DNA of 64,000 bases from NCBI GenBank assembly GCA_023379805.1, contig JAMCPI010000003.1, positions 1 to 64,000 of the forward strand, in the 5' to 3' direction. The position numbers and the translations under genes are program-made. Position 1 is the stretch's first letter. Every line of letters begins with the position of its first letter. Source of the stretch: Nitrososphaerota archaeon (GTDB lineage Archaea; Thermoproteota; Nitrososphaeria; Nitrososphaerales; JACPRH01). Below, one piece after another: positions 25,828 to 34,232 of the stretch. Below the pieces are notes generated by a model. The model was not told where the DNA came from. It made no database searches and saw nothing but the letters and a program-made list of their open reading frames with translations.

Positions 25828-26721
25828 TTACTTGCTGAGGAATCGCCAAGATAGGATTATTCCTACTGTTGCGAAGATGGCTGCGAAGCCGCCTAGGAAT
25901 GCGTAGTCCAGCATTAGGCGGGACATGTCGGGATGGTATAGTAGGAGTTGGCGTGCCGCATCGGTTCCGTAGCTTATCGGGTTGATGGATGCGACTGCTT
26001 TGAGCCAGTCTGGCATTGAGTTGATCGGGAATAGTGCATTGCTTGCGAAGAGTAGCGGCAGGTTTAGGAGGTTCATTACCGCCATTTGGCTTTCCCAGCT
26101 TGTGGATCTTAGCGCTATGCTGAGGAAGATGGCTGAGAGTCCTAGGGATAGTAGGAACAGGGCTGCGAAGACTCCGAGCGCATTGATTATTGTGACTTCT
26201 GGACCGAGGTTTAACCCTAGTAGCAGCGCTACGCCTAGGATGATTGCGGCTTGAACTAGGGAGCGGATTATGCTGCTGAAAACCTTTGACATGATGATTG
26301 ATCCTCGTGCGACGGGTGTAGTGAGCACCTTGTTGAGGAAGCCTAAGCGTCTATCCCACACTATTGACATACCGCTGGTCATTGATGTGAAGAGAACGAT
26401 GAATGAGAGCATCCCGACAGCCATGAAGGAGAAGTAATCTGATGTTCCGAAGGTCTTCTCCATGATCTGGCTACCTATGTTAGGTAAGACTCGGCTTAGC
26501 TGTTGACTGATCTCTGGGGGAAAATTGCCTGTGATTGCGCTAGGGTTCGAGAATAAGGCTCCTATGTTCATCGCGCGGCCGAACAGAGCCATCCAGAGAA
26601 TCGGCTGAATAATCGACATGAGTAGGAGAACCGGTACCTTGTACCATTTCTTCAGCTCCCTGTTAGTAAGCGCCCAGAGGCCGTGAAACGTGCTGCGAGA
26701 GGCTGCTTCTTCTTTCTTCAC
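25828..26721 (-). CDS. ABC-2 type transporter permease
   Basis: A 297-residue integral membrane protein with six hydrophobic segments, of the ABC-2 drug/polysaccharide exporter type (DrrB-like). WALTNRELKKWYK is the typical opening and NLLNLPLLFASNALFPINSMP is the diagnostic loop before the last helices. It overlaps the ATPase gene by one base, so both halves are made together. Its regulator lies upstream in the same unit. Confidence 0.88.
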   Translation of the reverse strand: MKKEEAASRSTFHGLWALTNRELKKWYKVPVLLLMSIIQPILWMALFGRAMNIGALFSNPSAITGNFPPEISQQLSRVLPNIGSQIMEKTFGTSDYFSFMAVGMLSFIVLFTSMTSGMSIVWDRRLGFLNKVLTTPVARGSIIMSKVFSSIIRSLVQAAIILGVALLLGLNLGPEVTIINALGVFAALFLLSLGLSAIFLSIALRSTSWESQMAVMNLLNLPLLFASNALFPINSMPDWLKAVASINPISYGTDAARQLLLYHPDMSRLMLDYAFLGGFAAIFATVGIILSWRFLSK

Positions 26722-27716
26722 TACGCTCTCGCCCTCCTCATCGTGATACGTTGCTTCCAGACCCCTGTGCCACCCTCCTCCTGCCGCATCGACTTGCCTG
26801 TGTATTCCAAGTAGGCGTCGTCAAGCGAGGGTTTCGTCAGAGATACTCTAGTGACCTTTCCACCAAGCCGCTTAGCAGTATCGATTACACTGGGGATTAC
26901 CTCCTCCCCTTCTCTCGCTTTAATCCGGTACTTCTTTCCCTCTTCAAGCCGGACGTCTATGATTTCAGGCATCCGTCTCAGCTCTTCAGTTAGGTTTGAT
27001 CCTCCGCTGACTTCAAGCTCAATCACATCTCCTCCGAGGCTGTTCTTCAGATCCTTCGGGGTTCCGATCCTGACGATTTTACCTAAATCGATGATTGCGA
27101 TGCGGTCGCAGAGACTATCTGCCTCCTCAAGATAGTGAGTGGTCAGAAAAAGCGACATCCCATACTCCTTCTTCAAGGTTCGAATATAATCCCAAGTCGC
27201 CTGCCTAGTTTGAATGTCTAGACCTAAGGTAGGCTCGTCGAGGAAGAGGAGCTTCGGATGGTTCACGAGGCCACAGGCTAACTCCAGCCTTCTCCTCATT
27301 CCACCGGAGTAAGTCTTAACCTTCCTATCCTTAGCCTCTTCTAGCTTCACCAGCGCAAAAAGTTCCTTCGCCCGCTCCTTCGCAACACTCCGGTTGATTC
27401 CATAGAGATCCGCGCAGAGGATAAGGTTCTCGTAACCGGTCAGATCTTCATCAGCGGTGTATTCTTGGGGAACTACACCTATCGATCTGCGAACCTCAGC
27501 TGAGTTCTTCACGATGTCGTGGCCGCCGACGGTGGCTCGGCCTTCAGTGGGCTTCAGCATCGTGGTCAACATGTTGATTGTAGTAGTCTTACCTGCGCCG
27601 TTGGGCCCGAGGAAGCCGAAGATTTCGCCTTCCTCAACTGAGAAGGTTACTTGATTTACTGCAGTTAGATTATCAAACCTTTTAGTCAGGCCCTCTGTTT
27701 CAATTATATTTGTCAT
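26721..27716 (-). CDS. ABC transporter ATP-binding protein (DrrA type)
   Basis: A 331-residue ATPase: Walker A GPNGAGKTTTI (about 37), signature SGGMRRR (about 140), Walker B LLFLDEPTLGLD (about 158) and switch His in LTTHYLEE. The C-terminal 100 residues (KSLDDAYLEYTGKSM near the end) are the DrrA-type extension. It energises the adjacent permease, probably for efflux of drugs or lipids. It overlaps both neighbours by one base. Confidence 0.9.
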   Translation of the reverse strand: MTNIIETEGLTKRFDNLTAVNQVTFSVEEGEIFGFLGPNGAGKTTTINMLTTMLKPTEGRATVGGHDIVKNSAEVRRSIGVVPQEYTADEDLTGYENLILCADLYGINRSVAKERAKELFALVKLEEAKDRKVKTYSGGMRRRLELACGLVNHPKLLFLDEPTLGLDIQTRQATWDYIRTLKKEYGMSLFLTTHYLEEADSLCDRIAIIDLGKIVRIGTPKDLKNSLGGDVIELEVSGGSNLTEELRRMPEIIDVRLEEGKKYRIKAREGEEVIPSVIDTAKRLGGKVTRVSLTKPSLDDAYLEYTGKSMRQEEGGTGVWKQRITMRRARA

Positions 27717-28309
27717 TAGATGGACTCGCCTCCGTTCTGTTTGGTATCGTTACTCGTTTCCAGCGACTCGATTTTCTTGTCGATCCAGAGAATCTCTCGT
27801 TGAAGATTCAGTTGAAGCTCCCTAAGGAATGAGGCTTTCTCAGCTTTACTCATCTTTTCCGTATCCATGATTTGCTTCCATACTTGAAAATGCATCTTCG
27901 TTGACTGAACCATCATTTCGCCAAGTGCTTTAGGATCAGCGATATCAAGCATAAGGGGTCGCAGCGCCTGCCATTTACTGGCGGCCTTCTCAAACATCGA
28001 TTTTACGTCACTTACCTTTTTAACGCCTTTGTCGGTGATGCCGTAGATCTTCTGGCCTCTACTAGGAATCTCGCCAACCATCCTGATGTATCCTAGCTCC
28101 TTGAGTTGGTCAAGAATAGGGTAAATCGATCCGGCTCCGGGTCTCCAAGCTCCCCCGGTCTTCTCCTCAATTTCCTTGAGGAGATCGTACCCAGTCGCCT
28201 CATTCTCGCTGAGGCGTTTGAGGGTATAGTACTTCAAAAGCCCTCTTGGCCCGCTTTGCGGTTCAAGCCATTTGCCGTGTTTTCCAGATGGCTTAGCTTT
28301 GTGTTCCAT
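27716..28309 (-). CDS. PadR-family transcriptional regulator
   Basis: A 197-residue protein with an N-terminal winged helix: TLKRLSENEATGYDLLKEIE, WRPGAGSIYPILDQLKELGYIR and RGQKIYGITDKG are the characteristic PadR stretches. The C-terminal helices (about 110-190) should make the dimer and effector pocket. It starts a three-gene unit (padR, ABC ATPase, ABC permease) overlapping by single bases, and faces the MMPL transporter gene across a promoter region with a good inverted repeat. It probably represses both sides. Confidence 0.88.
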   Translation of the reverse strand: MEHKAKPSGKHGKWLEPQSGPRGLLKYYTLKRLSENEATGYDLLKEIEEKTGGAWRPGAGSIYPILDQLKELGYIRMVGEIPSRGQKIYGITDKGVKKVSDVKSMFEKAASKWQALRPLMLDIADPKALGEMMVQSTKMHFQVWKQIMDTEKMSKAEKASFLRELQLNLQREILWIDKKIESLETSNDTKQNGGESI

Positions 28310-28346
28310 CTGTGTGATTCAGGTTACACGGATGATATATAGGTTC

Positions 28347-28368
28347 CGATATAGTTTTCACCATATCG
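28347..28368. promoter_or_regulatory. Candidate PadR operator between padR and the MMPL gene
   Basis: CGATAT (28347-28352) and ATATCG (28363-28368) form an inverted repeat with a 10-base spacer in the short divergent promoter region. The related half sequence GATATATAGGTTCC (28334-28347) lies just upstream. The TATA-like elements overlap this repeat, so a bound regulator would block both divergent promoters. PadR proteins commonly bind dyads of this size; the link to this PadR is inference. Confidence 0.5.
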
Positions 28369-28411
28369 TTTTTAAAAAGCTGGTCTCGGCGGTTCAAGGG
28401 TTTGACTTAAT

Positions 28412-31400
28412 TTGACAGGGACACCTAGTTTCAACAATCTAAATCGCGTAATTCAACGGCTTTACATACCAATAATCATAGTTTGGCTAGTAGTAGTTCT
28501 TCTGTCTGCCGTGATGTTGCCGCTTTTCCTAGGATCTGTTTCCTACAATATCTCAGAGTCGAAGTCTCTGTCACCAGCTAACTCCAAAGCCAGCCAAGCT
28601 CAACGTATTCTAGACGCGCAGTTCCCTACAAGGACGAATCAGACTGCAGATCATGTCATTCTCGTTATTCAGAGCAAAGGCGGTGACGTTTACTCTGCTA
28701 ATCTTCGAGGAAGCATACTGGCTCTGAACAAGACACTTAACACCGACGCCTCAGTGGAAAACTTCACCGGCGTAACAAGCATCTACTCCACCGCGCGCGG
28801 AGTGCTCCTCTCCTCACTGCCAAGTCTAGCTAACCAGACGAGAAACCTTGATGACACTGTAAAGATGATTAACAGCAAATTATACGAGACACAGGCTAAC
28901 CTGACCTCAACTCACTCAGCGTTGTTCCAGCTGGAAAAAGGGGTCAACCAAACCGCCCAACTAGTCTACGGTATTCCAATGATGTACACCTCCATCTGGG
29001 TGAAAATAGCTTCTCAGGGTGTCACAAACCCTTACGTTGTGAATCAGCAGGCCAACCTAACCGTTCTTCAGATGACGAACTCGTTCGGCGGCAACCAGCT
29101 CTCACTGGGCTACTACTCAACCTTCGCCAAGATGTGGAACGCCAGCTTCAGGAATCCTGCTATTACGAACCCTCTTGAACGTGCACAGTACGCGTCCAAC
29201 CTAACTGCCCTGTCATTTGCTCAGAGCGCCCCAATCGATAGTCAAACTAAGGGGCTCATCATCTCGGTTGCAAGAGGCTTGAATGTCACTACTTGGAACC
29301 GCGGTGAAGCAATCAGGGATTTAACGCTCAGCACCATCGAGGCGCAGATGCCTAAAAGCGGAACCTCAGCCAATCAGGCATCCTCTAGAAGCCTTCTGCT
29401 TGGGCTTTACAATCTTTCACCGAACCCAAGCAAACAGGCTATTGCAAACATGACGATAAGCCTCTTCACGAAGCAGCTGACCGAACAGTACCCGACGCTT
29501 CTCTCCGCAATATCCGGCGGTGGTCTCGGTGTCTCTACAAACGATTTCATCGTCTCCATCTACAATTTGGGTGAGAAACCCAGTAGTGAAGCGTCTTTGA
29601 AGCTGGCTTCAAGCCTTACTGCCAACGCGACCAGTAACTCCCTATCAGGGTCGCCGCTTCTCACAATCAGCAAGTCTTCGCTACTCTCAACCCTGCAGAG
29701 CCTTAATGGTGGAAACAACACCGAAGATGTTGTCGAAAGCATCGTCGCAAACCATTCCTTCGGCGACTACCCGTTGGTTCCTTCAGACAAGGTTACGAAG
29801 AACTTTGTTAGCCGAGACAATAAAACAATGATTGTGATACTAAGCTTCAAGGAGGTGCCGAGCAACTCAACTCTCAACGCCATAAGAAGCAGCATCGAAC
29901 AGTCAAACCTGAGCAAAAGCGCTGAAACCTACGTAACAGGCGGCAGCGTCTTCTCAAAAGACATGTCTCAAGTCTTCGAATCAGCTCATATGATGACTGT
30001 CTTAGCCGGAGTCGGAATCTCAATTATCATAGCAGCAATACTGTTCCGCTCACCTATCGCAGCGATACTGCCCTTAATGATAGCCGGCGGCTCAATTATA
30101 ACCTCTTACGCTGCAATCTATCTGATAATCGTTGTAATAGCTCATGAGACCATCTCATTCCTCACTCCGATCCTAGTTACGTTACTTATGCTCGGCCTCG
30201 GAGTTGACTACTCCGTGATTCTGCTTAGGCGGACAAGAGCCGAGAGAGAAGAAGGTAAAACCAAGAGCGAGAGCATAGCCCTATCGACCACTTGGGGCGG
30301 CCAAGCAGTTATCACAGCAGGCTTAGCCGTAATTATCTCTTACATAGTGATGGCAGTAGCTCGGGTTCCTCTGTTCAGCGATATTGGGAGCGCCATAGCC
30401 ATAGGTGTCTCGGTATTGCTCGTCACAGCCGTCACACTTGTTCCTGCAGTGGAGATGCTTTTGGGTGACCGGCTTTTCTGGCCCGGGCTAAAGATTGATC
30501 ACGGCGGCAAACGGAAGCGTCGTAGTCTTTTGTTGAAGACCTCCGAGTTTACTCTTAGACGAAAGCTACCGATAGCCATCGGTATCGGTGTAATAGCGCT
30601 AGGTGCGCTCTATGTGGCGCAGACCACTCCCACAGGAATGGACTTTTCAAGGCTGCTCCCGAACTTCCCCAGCAACCAAGGAATAACGATGATTTCGAAG
30701 AACATGGACAGCGGCGCCATCTCCCCCACAAACGTGATAGTCACGCTGCCTACACCGATCATCTACGGACAGAACGAGTTTAACAAGACGCTGATGGATA
30801 CGGTCGAGCGGATAAGCGTAGCGATTCGCAGCGCACACGGTGTCTCCAGCGTCTCAAGCACAGCTTGGCCGTTCGGCGAACCCTTCAACTACACCTCGCT
30901 CTCCACTTTATCTGAGTCAGTCCAGTCCCAATATTTGAAGCAGATTATGCAGACTGTCGGTAAGGATAACAAGACTGTGTTGATCACTGTCGGTTTCTCA
31001 ACGGGTCCTTTTGAGAGCCAGTCAGCCTCATCTCTTCTCAACGCGCAGTCTGCGGTAGACGAGTTGAACCTGCCGCAGAACGTTAAGGTGTATCACGGCG
31101 GAACAGTTCAGTCCCTCTACGACAGCCAAGTCTTCCTAGGGGATGTTTTCCCGCAGGTGATTGTAATGCTCGTAATCGCGGTGTATGTTCTGCTGTTCGT
31201 CCAGCTTAGATCAGCCTTTACACCTCTGCGTCTCATCTACACTATACTGGTAAGCGTCACTGTAGCGTTAGCCGTGACCTACCTGCTGTTCTACCAACTG
31301 TTCACCCTCCCTATACTGAACTTCGTGCCACTGTTCGTAGTGGTGACAATGCTGGGCGTAGGCATAGACTACGACATCTTCCTCGTCACAAGAATCCGTG

Positions 31401-31687
31401 AAGAGGTCTTAGGAGGCAAATCAGACAGCGAAGCGATAAAATCGGCCGTCGTGAAGGTCGGCGTAACCGTGCTGGGGCTAGGACTAATCTTAGCCAGTGT
31501 CTTCCTCTCTCTGCTATTCACTGGAATACCTATTCTCCAAGAGGTCGGCTTAGCAGTCTCAACAGCAGTCCTGTTCGACACATTCGTAGTCATCCTGTTC
31601 GCGGTACCCGCACTAATGGGTCTAGCTCAACGCCTAAACTGGTGGCCAACCAAACCGAAACGCAGCAACCAACCCGCTGAACAGTAG
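28412..31687 (+). CDS. MMPL/RND-family membrane transporter
   Basis: A 1091-residue transporter with the duplicated RND layout: one membrane helix (about 15-40), a large external domain (about 45-525), a helix block (about 530-690), one more helix (about 718-735), a second external domain (about 740-905) and a final helix block (about 910-1075). Twin GVDYSVILLRRTR and GIDYDIFLVTRIREE motifs hold the proton-relay Asp residues. The first external domain is unusually long and Asn/Ser-rich. It likely exports lipids or drugs. The start is TTG at 28412. It is divergent from the PadR-ABC unit. Confidence 0.87.
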   Translation: MTGTPSFNNLNRVIQRLYIPIIIVWLVVVLLSAVMLPLFLGSVSYNISESKSLSPANSKASQAQRILDAQFPTRTNQTADHVILVIQSKGGDVYSANLRGSILALNKTLNTDASVENFTGVTSIYSTARGVLLSSLPSLANQTRNLDDTVKMINSKLYETQANLTSTHSALFQLEKGVNQTAQLVYGIPMMYTSIWVKIASQGVTNPYVVNQQANLTVLQMTNSFGGNQLSLGYYSTFAKMWNASFRNPAITNPLERAQYASNLTALSFAQSAPIDSQTKGLIISVARGLNVTTWNRGEAIRDLTLSTIEAQMPKSGTSANQASSRSLLLGLYNLSPNPSKQAIANMTISLFTKQLTEQYPTLLSAISGGGLGVSTNDFIVSIYNLGEKPSSEASLKLASSLTANATSNSLSGSPLLTISKSSLLSTLQSLNGGNNTEDVVESIVANHSFGDYPLVPSDKVTKNFVSRDNKTMIVILSFKEVPSNSTLNAIRSSIEQSNLSKSAETYVTGGSVFSKDMSQVFESAHMMTVLAGVGISIIIAAILFRSPIAAILPLMIAGGSIITSYAAIYLIIVVIAHETISFLTPILVTLLMLGLGVDYSVILLRRTRAEREEGKTKSESIALSTTWGGQAVITAGLAVIISYIVMAVARVPLFSDIGSAIAIGVSVLLVTAVTLVPAVEMLLGDRLFWPGLKIDHGGKRKRRSLLLKTSEFTLRRKLPIAIGIGVIALGALYVAQTTPTGMDFSRLLPNFPSNQGITMISKNMDSGAISPTNVIVTLPTPIIYGQNEFNKTLMDTVERISVAIRSAHGVSSVSSTAWPFGEPFNYTSLSTLSESVQSQYLKQIMQTVGKDNKTVLITVGFSTGPFESQSASSLLNAQSAVDELNLPQNVKVYHGGTVQSLYDSQVFLGDVFPQVIVMLVIAVYVLLFVQLRSAFTPLRLIYTILVSVTVALAVTYLLFYQLFTLPILNFVPLFVVVTMLGVGIDYDIFLVTRIREEVLGGKSDSEAIKSAVVKVGVTVLGLGLILASVFLSLLFTGIPILQEVGLAVSTAVLFDTFVVILFAVPALMGLAQRLNWWPTKPKRSNQPAEQ

Positions 31688-31712
31688 CGTATCAGATATC
31701 AAAAAAGTCTGA

Positions 31713-32046
31713 CCGACGAGTGGATGCGGATTCGGTCACTATCTGATTGAAGAGCGTATAGACGGTTATGCCAGCGGCTTGGGGAACGATAATGTTCTCT
31801 TCTCGGAAATCGGAGGCACGTTCCGGCTTGCCTTCAATGTTCTGAAACCCGGTCCATGGCAAGATCCTCAAGTTCGGAGAGCCATTGCGCTCTGGATAGA
31901 CAAGGAAGCAGCCATTCCTGCTGTGATGGGCGGCTTTGGCTGGACAACGCCGGACATTAGCAGTCAGGGGTGAAGAAGTGAACACTAGAAGGAAGAATAA
32001 GATAGAAGATAACGCGATACTCTCCAATCCCATAGAGAATCTTTGA
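31713..32046 (+). pseudogene. Stub of a peptide-ABC substrate-binding protein and possible permease start
   Basis: After an in-frame TGA at 31710-31712 one frame is open to 31973 and translates to a piece of an SBP_bac_5 family protein: LAFNVLKPGPWQDPQVRRAI, then ALWIDKEAAIPAVMGG, the diagnostic PxxDVRVRRAxxxAIDR region. It stops soon after. A GTG at 31978 opens 22 codons (NTRRKNKIEDNAILSNPIEN) that could be the truncated start of the usual next gene, a permease. Everything else of the binding protein is missing, so this is a deletion remnant of a peptide/nickel ABC operon. Confidence 0.6.
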
Positions 32047-32183
32047 ACGCCTGCTGCTTATAGGTAAATTATGGATACCGGTTTCACTAGAATCAATCAA
32101 ACTCCTTTTCGCTATGACAAATAATGCAACAATAACAGATTTGGAAAGGCTTAACTAGTTGTAGGGGTGTCTTACTTGATAAG

Positions 32184-32594
32184 TTGAGCAGAGGCGCAAA
32201 GTTTCGCAGGTTTTCATGGATTCCTCTGTTATTCGGAGCATTTTTAGTCTTTTATAGCGGTCTTTTCCTTCTAGACATCGTCCCAGGCAGACCGGGCGAC
32301 AGCTTCAGGTTCTGGAACGGTGGGGCGCAGTCTCTCTTCTGGGGTGGAGTGTTAGATATGGTGGGAGGAGCACCAGCGCTGATCACTGTAGTGATGATGC
32401 TAGTTCAAGGTGGATTCAAGCGGAGTGTGGTGGGGAGACAGTGGTTTGTGCTTCTACTATTCTTCTATGCTCTGGGCATCGCAGGAGACCTCACAGCAGG
32501 AATCTATGCAATCGGGGCGCAGATAGGTTTCTACACCACCATCGCGGATCTTCTCACTTTACGAAATAGGCCTGAGCTGGCTACCGTAGGCTGA
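32184..32594 (+). CDS. Four-helix membrane protein
   Basis: A 136-residue protein with four hydrophobic segments (about 11-31, 48-70, 84-106 and 107-123). I do not recognise a family. GDSFRFWNGGAQSLFWGG is a distinctive Gly/Trp-rich loop. The start is TTG at 32184. It lies between the binding-protein stub and the convergent molybdoenzyme gene, whose stop is 5 bases away, so it may once have belonged to the lost transport operon or be an independent gene. Confidence 0.5.
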   Translation: MSRGAKFRRFSWIPLLFGAFLVFYSGLFLLDIVPGRPGDSFRFWNGGAQSLFWGGVLDMVGGAPALITVVMMLVQGGFKRSVVGRQWFVLLLFFYALGIAGDLTAGIYAIGAQIGFYTTIADLLTLRNRPELATVG

Positions 32595-32599
32595 GCTGC

Positions 32600-34159
32600 T
32601 CACTTTTCTGCTGTAGACTTTACAAGTACATCTACGGCGTGGTAGCCTGTTGCTCCGTCTGGGAAGGTGCCTCGAAGCTGAGCGGTTTGAATCTGTCCGT
32701 TTCCGTCTGTAGCTCTGACTGTTACGGTGTGCAGTCCCTCTTCGCTGGGTATCCATTCTTTAGCCCAGAGGATCCATGTGTATTTTGAGAGCGGGTCTTT
32801 ACGCATCGCGTCGCTCCAAGTTTTTCCGTCATCGACGCTGACCTCAACCCTTGATACTCCTCGGTCTCCCGCGAAGGCGATACCGGCGATTGGAGTAGTC
32901 TCATTCAACGTCACGTTCGGCGGAAGCACCCTTATGACCGAGGTCGTCTCGATCTCAGCAGTGTTTGACCAGCCGCGACTCTGCCAGTAACCTAAATACT
33001 CGTTAGCCACCAGCTCTATACGCTGAATCCATTTCGCGTTCATCATCCCGTAGATGCCGGGTACAACCGCTCGGAGAGGGAAACCATGGACGTTGTTAAG
33101 CGGTTCACCGTTCATCATGTAAGCTAGTATTGTTCCTTCCTTCAATGCCCTTTCAAGCGGGATTGCGACGCTGTAGCCGTCTACACTGTAGAAAACCACG
33201 TACTTTGCTGATGGCTTGACCTCAACCTTTTCTAAAACCGTGGAGAGGTGCACGCCTTCCCAGAGGGCTGTTCCAATTAAGGGGCCGCCGACCGGGTTGC
33301 TGATGCACTCTAATGTGGCGTACTCCTTGATCTGAGGAAGGCTCCTGAACTCTTCGTAGGTGAAGGTGACAGGCTTCTTTACTTCTCCGTTGACAGTCAA
33401 TTTCCAAGTGGATGAATCAACGCTTGGAGGAATTAGATCGATGTCGGTGCGGTAGAATTCGCTGGTCGGCGTCACCTCCTTTGCATATAGCTCCTGCAAA
33501 CTAGCTTCTGTAGCTTGTCGCTCAGTTAGAATAGGAAGAAGAAACCGGTCGATACCGTAGATCAAGATTGCGAGACCGATAGCTGCAGGTGCTACGCGGC
33601 GGATGAATATTCGTCTCGCTCTACCCCTACCTTTCCGCTCCTGCTGCTCCATAACAACTTGCTCTTCCTCCTCTTTCTTCCCCCGTGCTTCTACAGGTAG
33701 CTTCGTATAGGTCGCTCCAACAGTGGCGCCGTAAGTTAGATGAGCTATTAGGAGAAGAATCAGGCTCTCTGCTAGAGAAGTTTTGAAGTACACTCCGTCG
33801 AGAACGTAGGCTGCGCCGACGTGGATCAGCCAAAGCGGCAGTGAGAATACGAGACCATTGACTACATTTCCTGTAGAGAGGGAGTGTATGCGGCGCCTTA
33901 TGAGGAGGGTGTTGTAGAGCCCGTATAGCGCAGCGGTTGCAACCGCTAATCCCAGAACCATCAGGTACTTTGCGAATGCTCCGAGTAATAACACCGCTTG
34001 GCTTTCAACTTGTCCTGGCACAGTTGCGAAAATTTTTCCAGCCGCGATTTCGGGTAGAAACGGGCCGTTCAAAACTACTCTAAAAACGAAGGAGACGGTG
34101 AGCAGGACTGCTCCGCCGATAAATCCATTGATGAAACTGCTTCGGCTGGAGACCTGCAT
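32600..34159 (-). CDS. Membrane-anchored sulfite-oxidase-family molybdopterin enzyme
   Basis: A 519-residue fusion. The N-terminal 155 residues hold four membrane helices; a basic/glutamate linker and one more helix (about 190-205) lead to an external catalytic domain of the sulfite oxidase/YedY family. ATLECISNPVGG (about 290) contains the molybdenum-ligating Cys; NNVHGFPLRAVVPGIYG (about 350) and NAKWIQRIEL are substrate/cofactor loops; and GVSRVEVSVDDGKTW (about 430) begins the C-terminal Ig-like dimerisation domain. A role in oxidising sulfite or a related oxyanion, or reducing methionine sulfoxide, at the outer face of the membrane is likely; which one is not visible. Confidence 0.83.
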   Translation of the reverse strand: MQVSSRSSFINGFIGGAVLLTVSFVFRVVLNGPFLPEIAAGKIFATVPGQVESQAVLLLGAFAKYLMVLGLAVATAALYGLYNTLLIRRRIHSLSTGNVVNGLVFSLPLWLIHVGAAYVLDGVYFKTSLAESLILLLIAHLTYGATVGATYTKLPVEARGKKEEEEQVVMEQQERKGRGRARRIFIRRVAPAAIGLAILIYGIDRFLLPILTERQATEASLQELYAKEVTPTSEFYRTDIDLIPPSVDSSTWKLTVNGEVKKPVTFTYEEFRSLPQIKEYATLECISNPVGGPLIGTALWEGVHLSTVLEKVEVKPSAKYVVFYSVDGYSVAIPLERALKEGTILAYMMNGEPLNNVHGFPLRAVVPGIYGMMNAKWIQRIELVANEYLGYWQSRGWSNTAEIETTSVIRVLPPNVTLNETTPIAGIAFAGDRGVSRVEVSVDDGKTWSDAMRKDPLSKYTWILWAKEWIPSEEGLHTVTVRATDGNGQIQTAQLRGTFPDGATGYHAVDVLVKSTAEK

Positions 34160-34232
34160 CTAAAGGTCTTAGATGAAACGATCAGTAATATACTGAGCGG
34201 TATCTCGACTTAACTGCTGGTTACTTGGCCAG

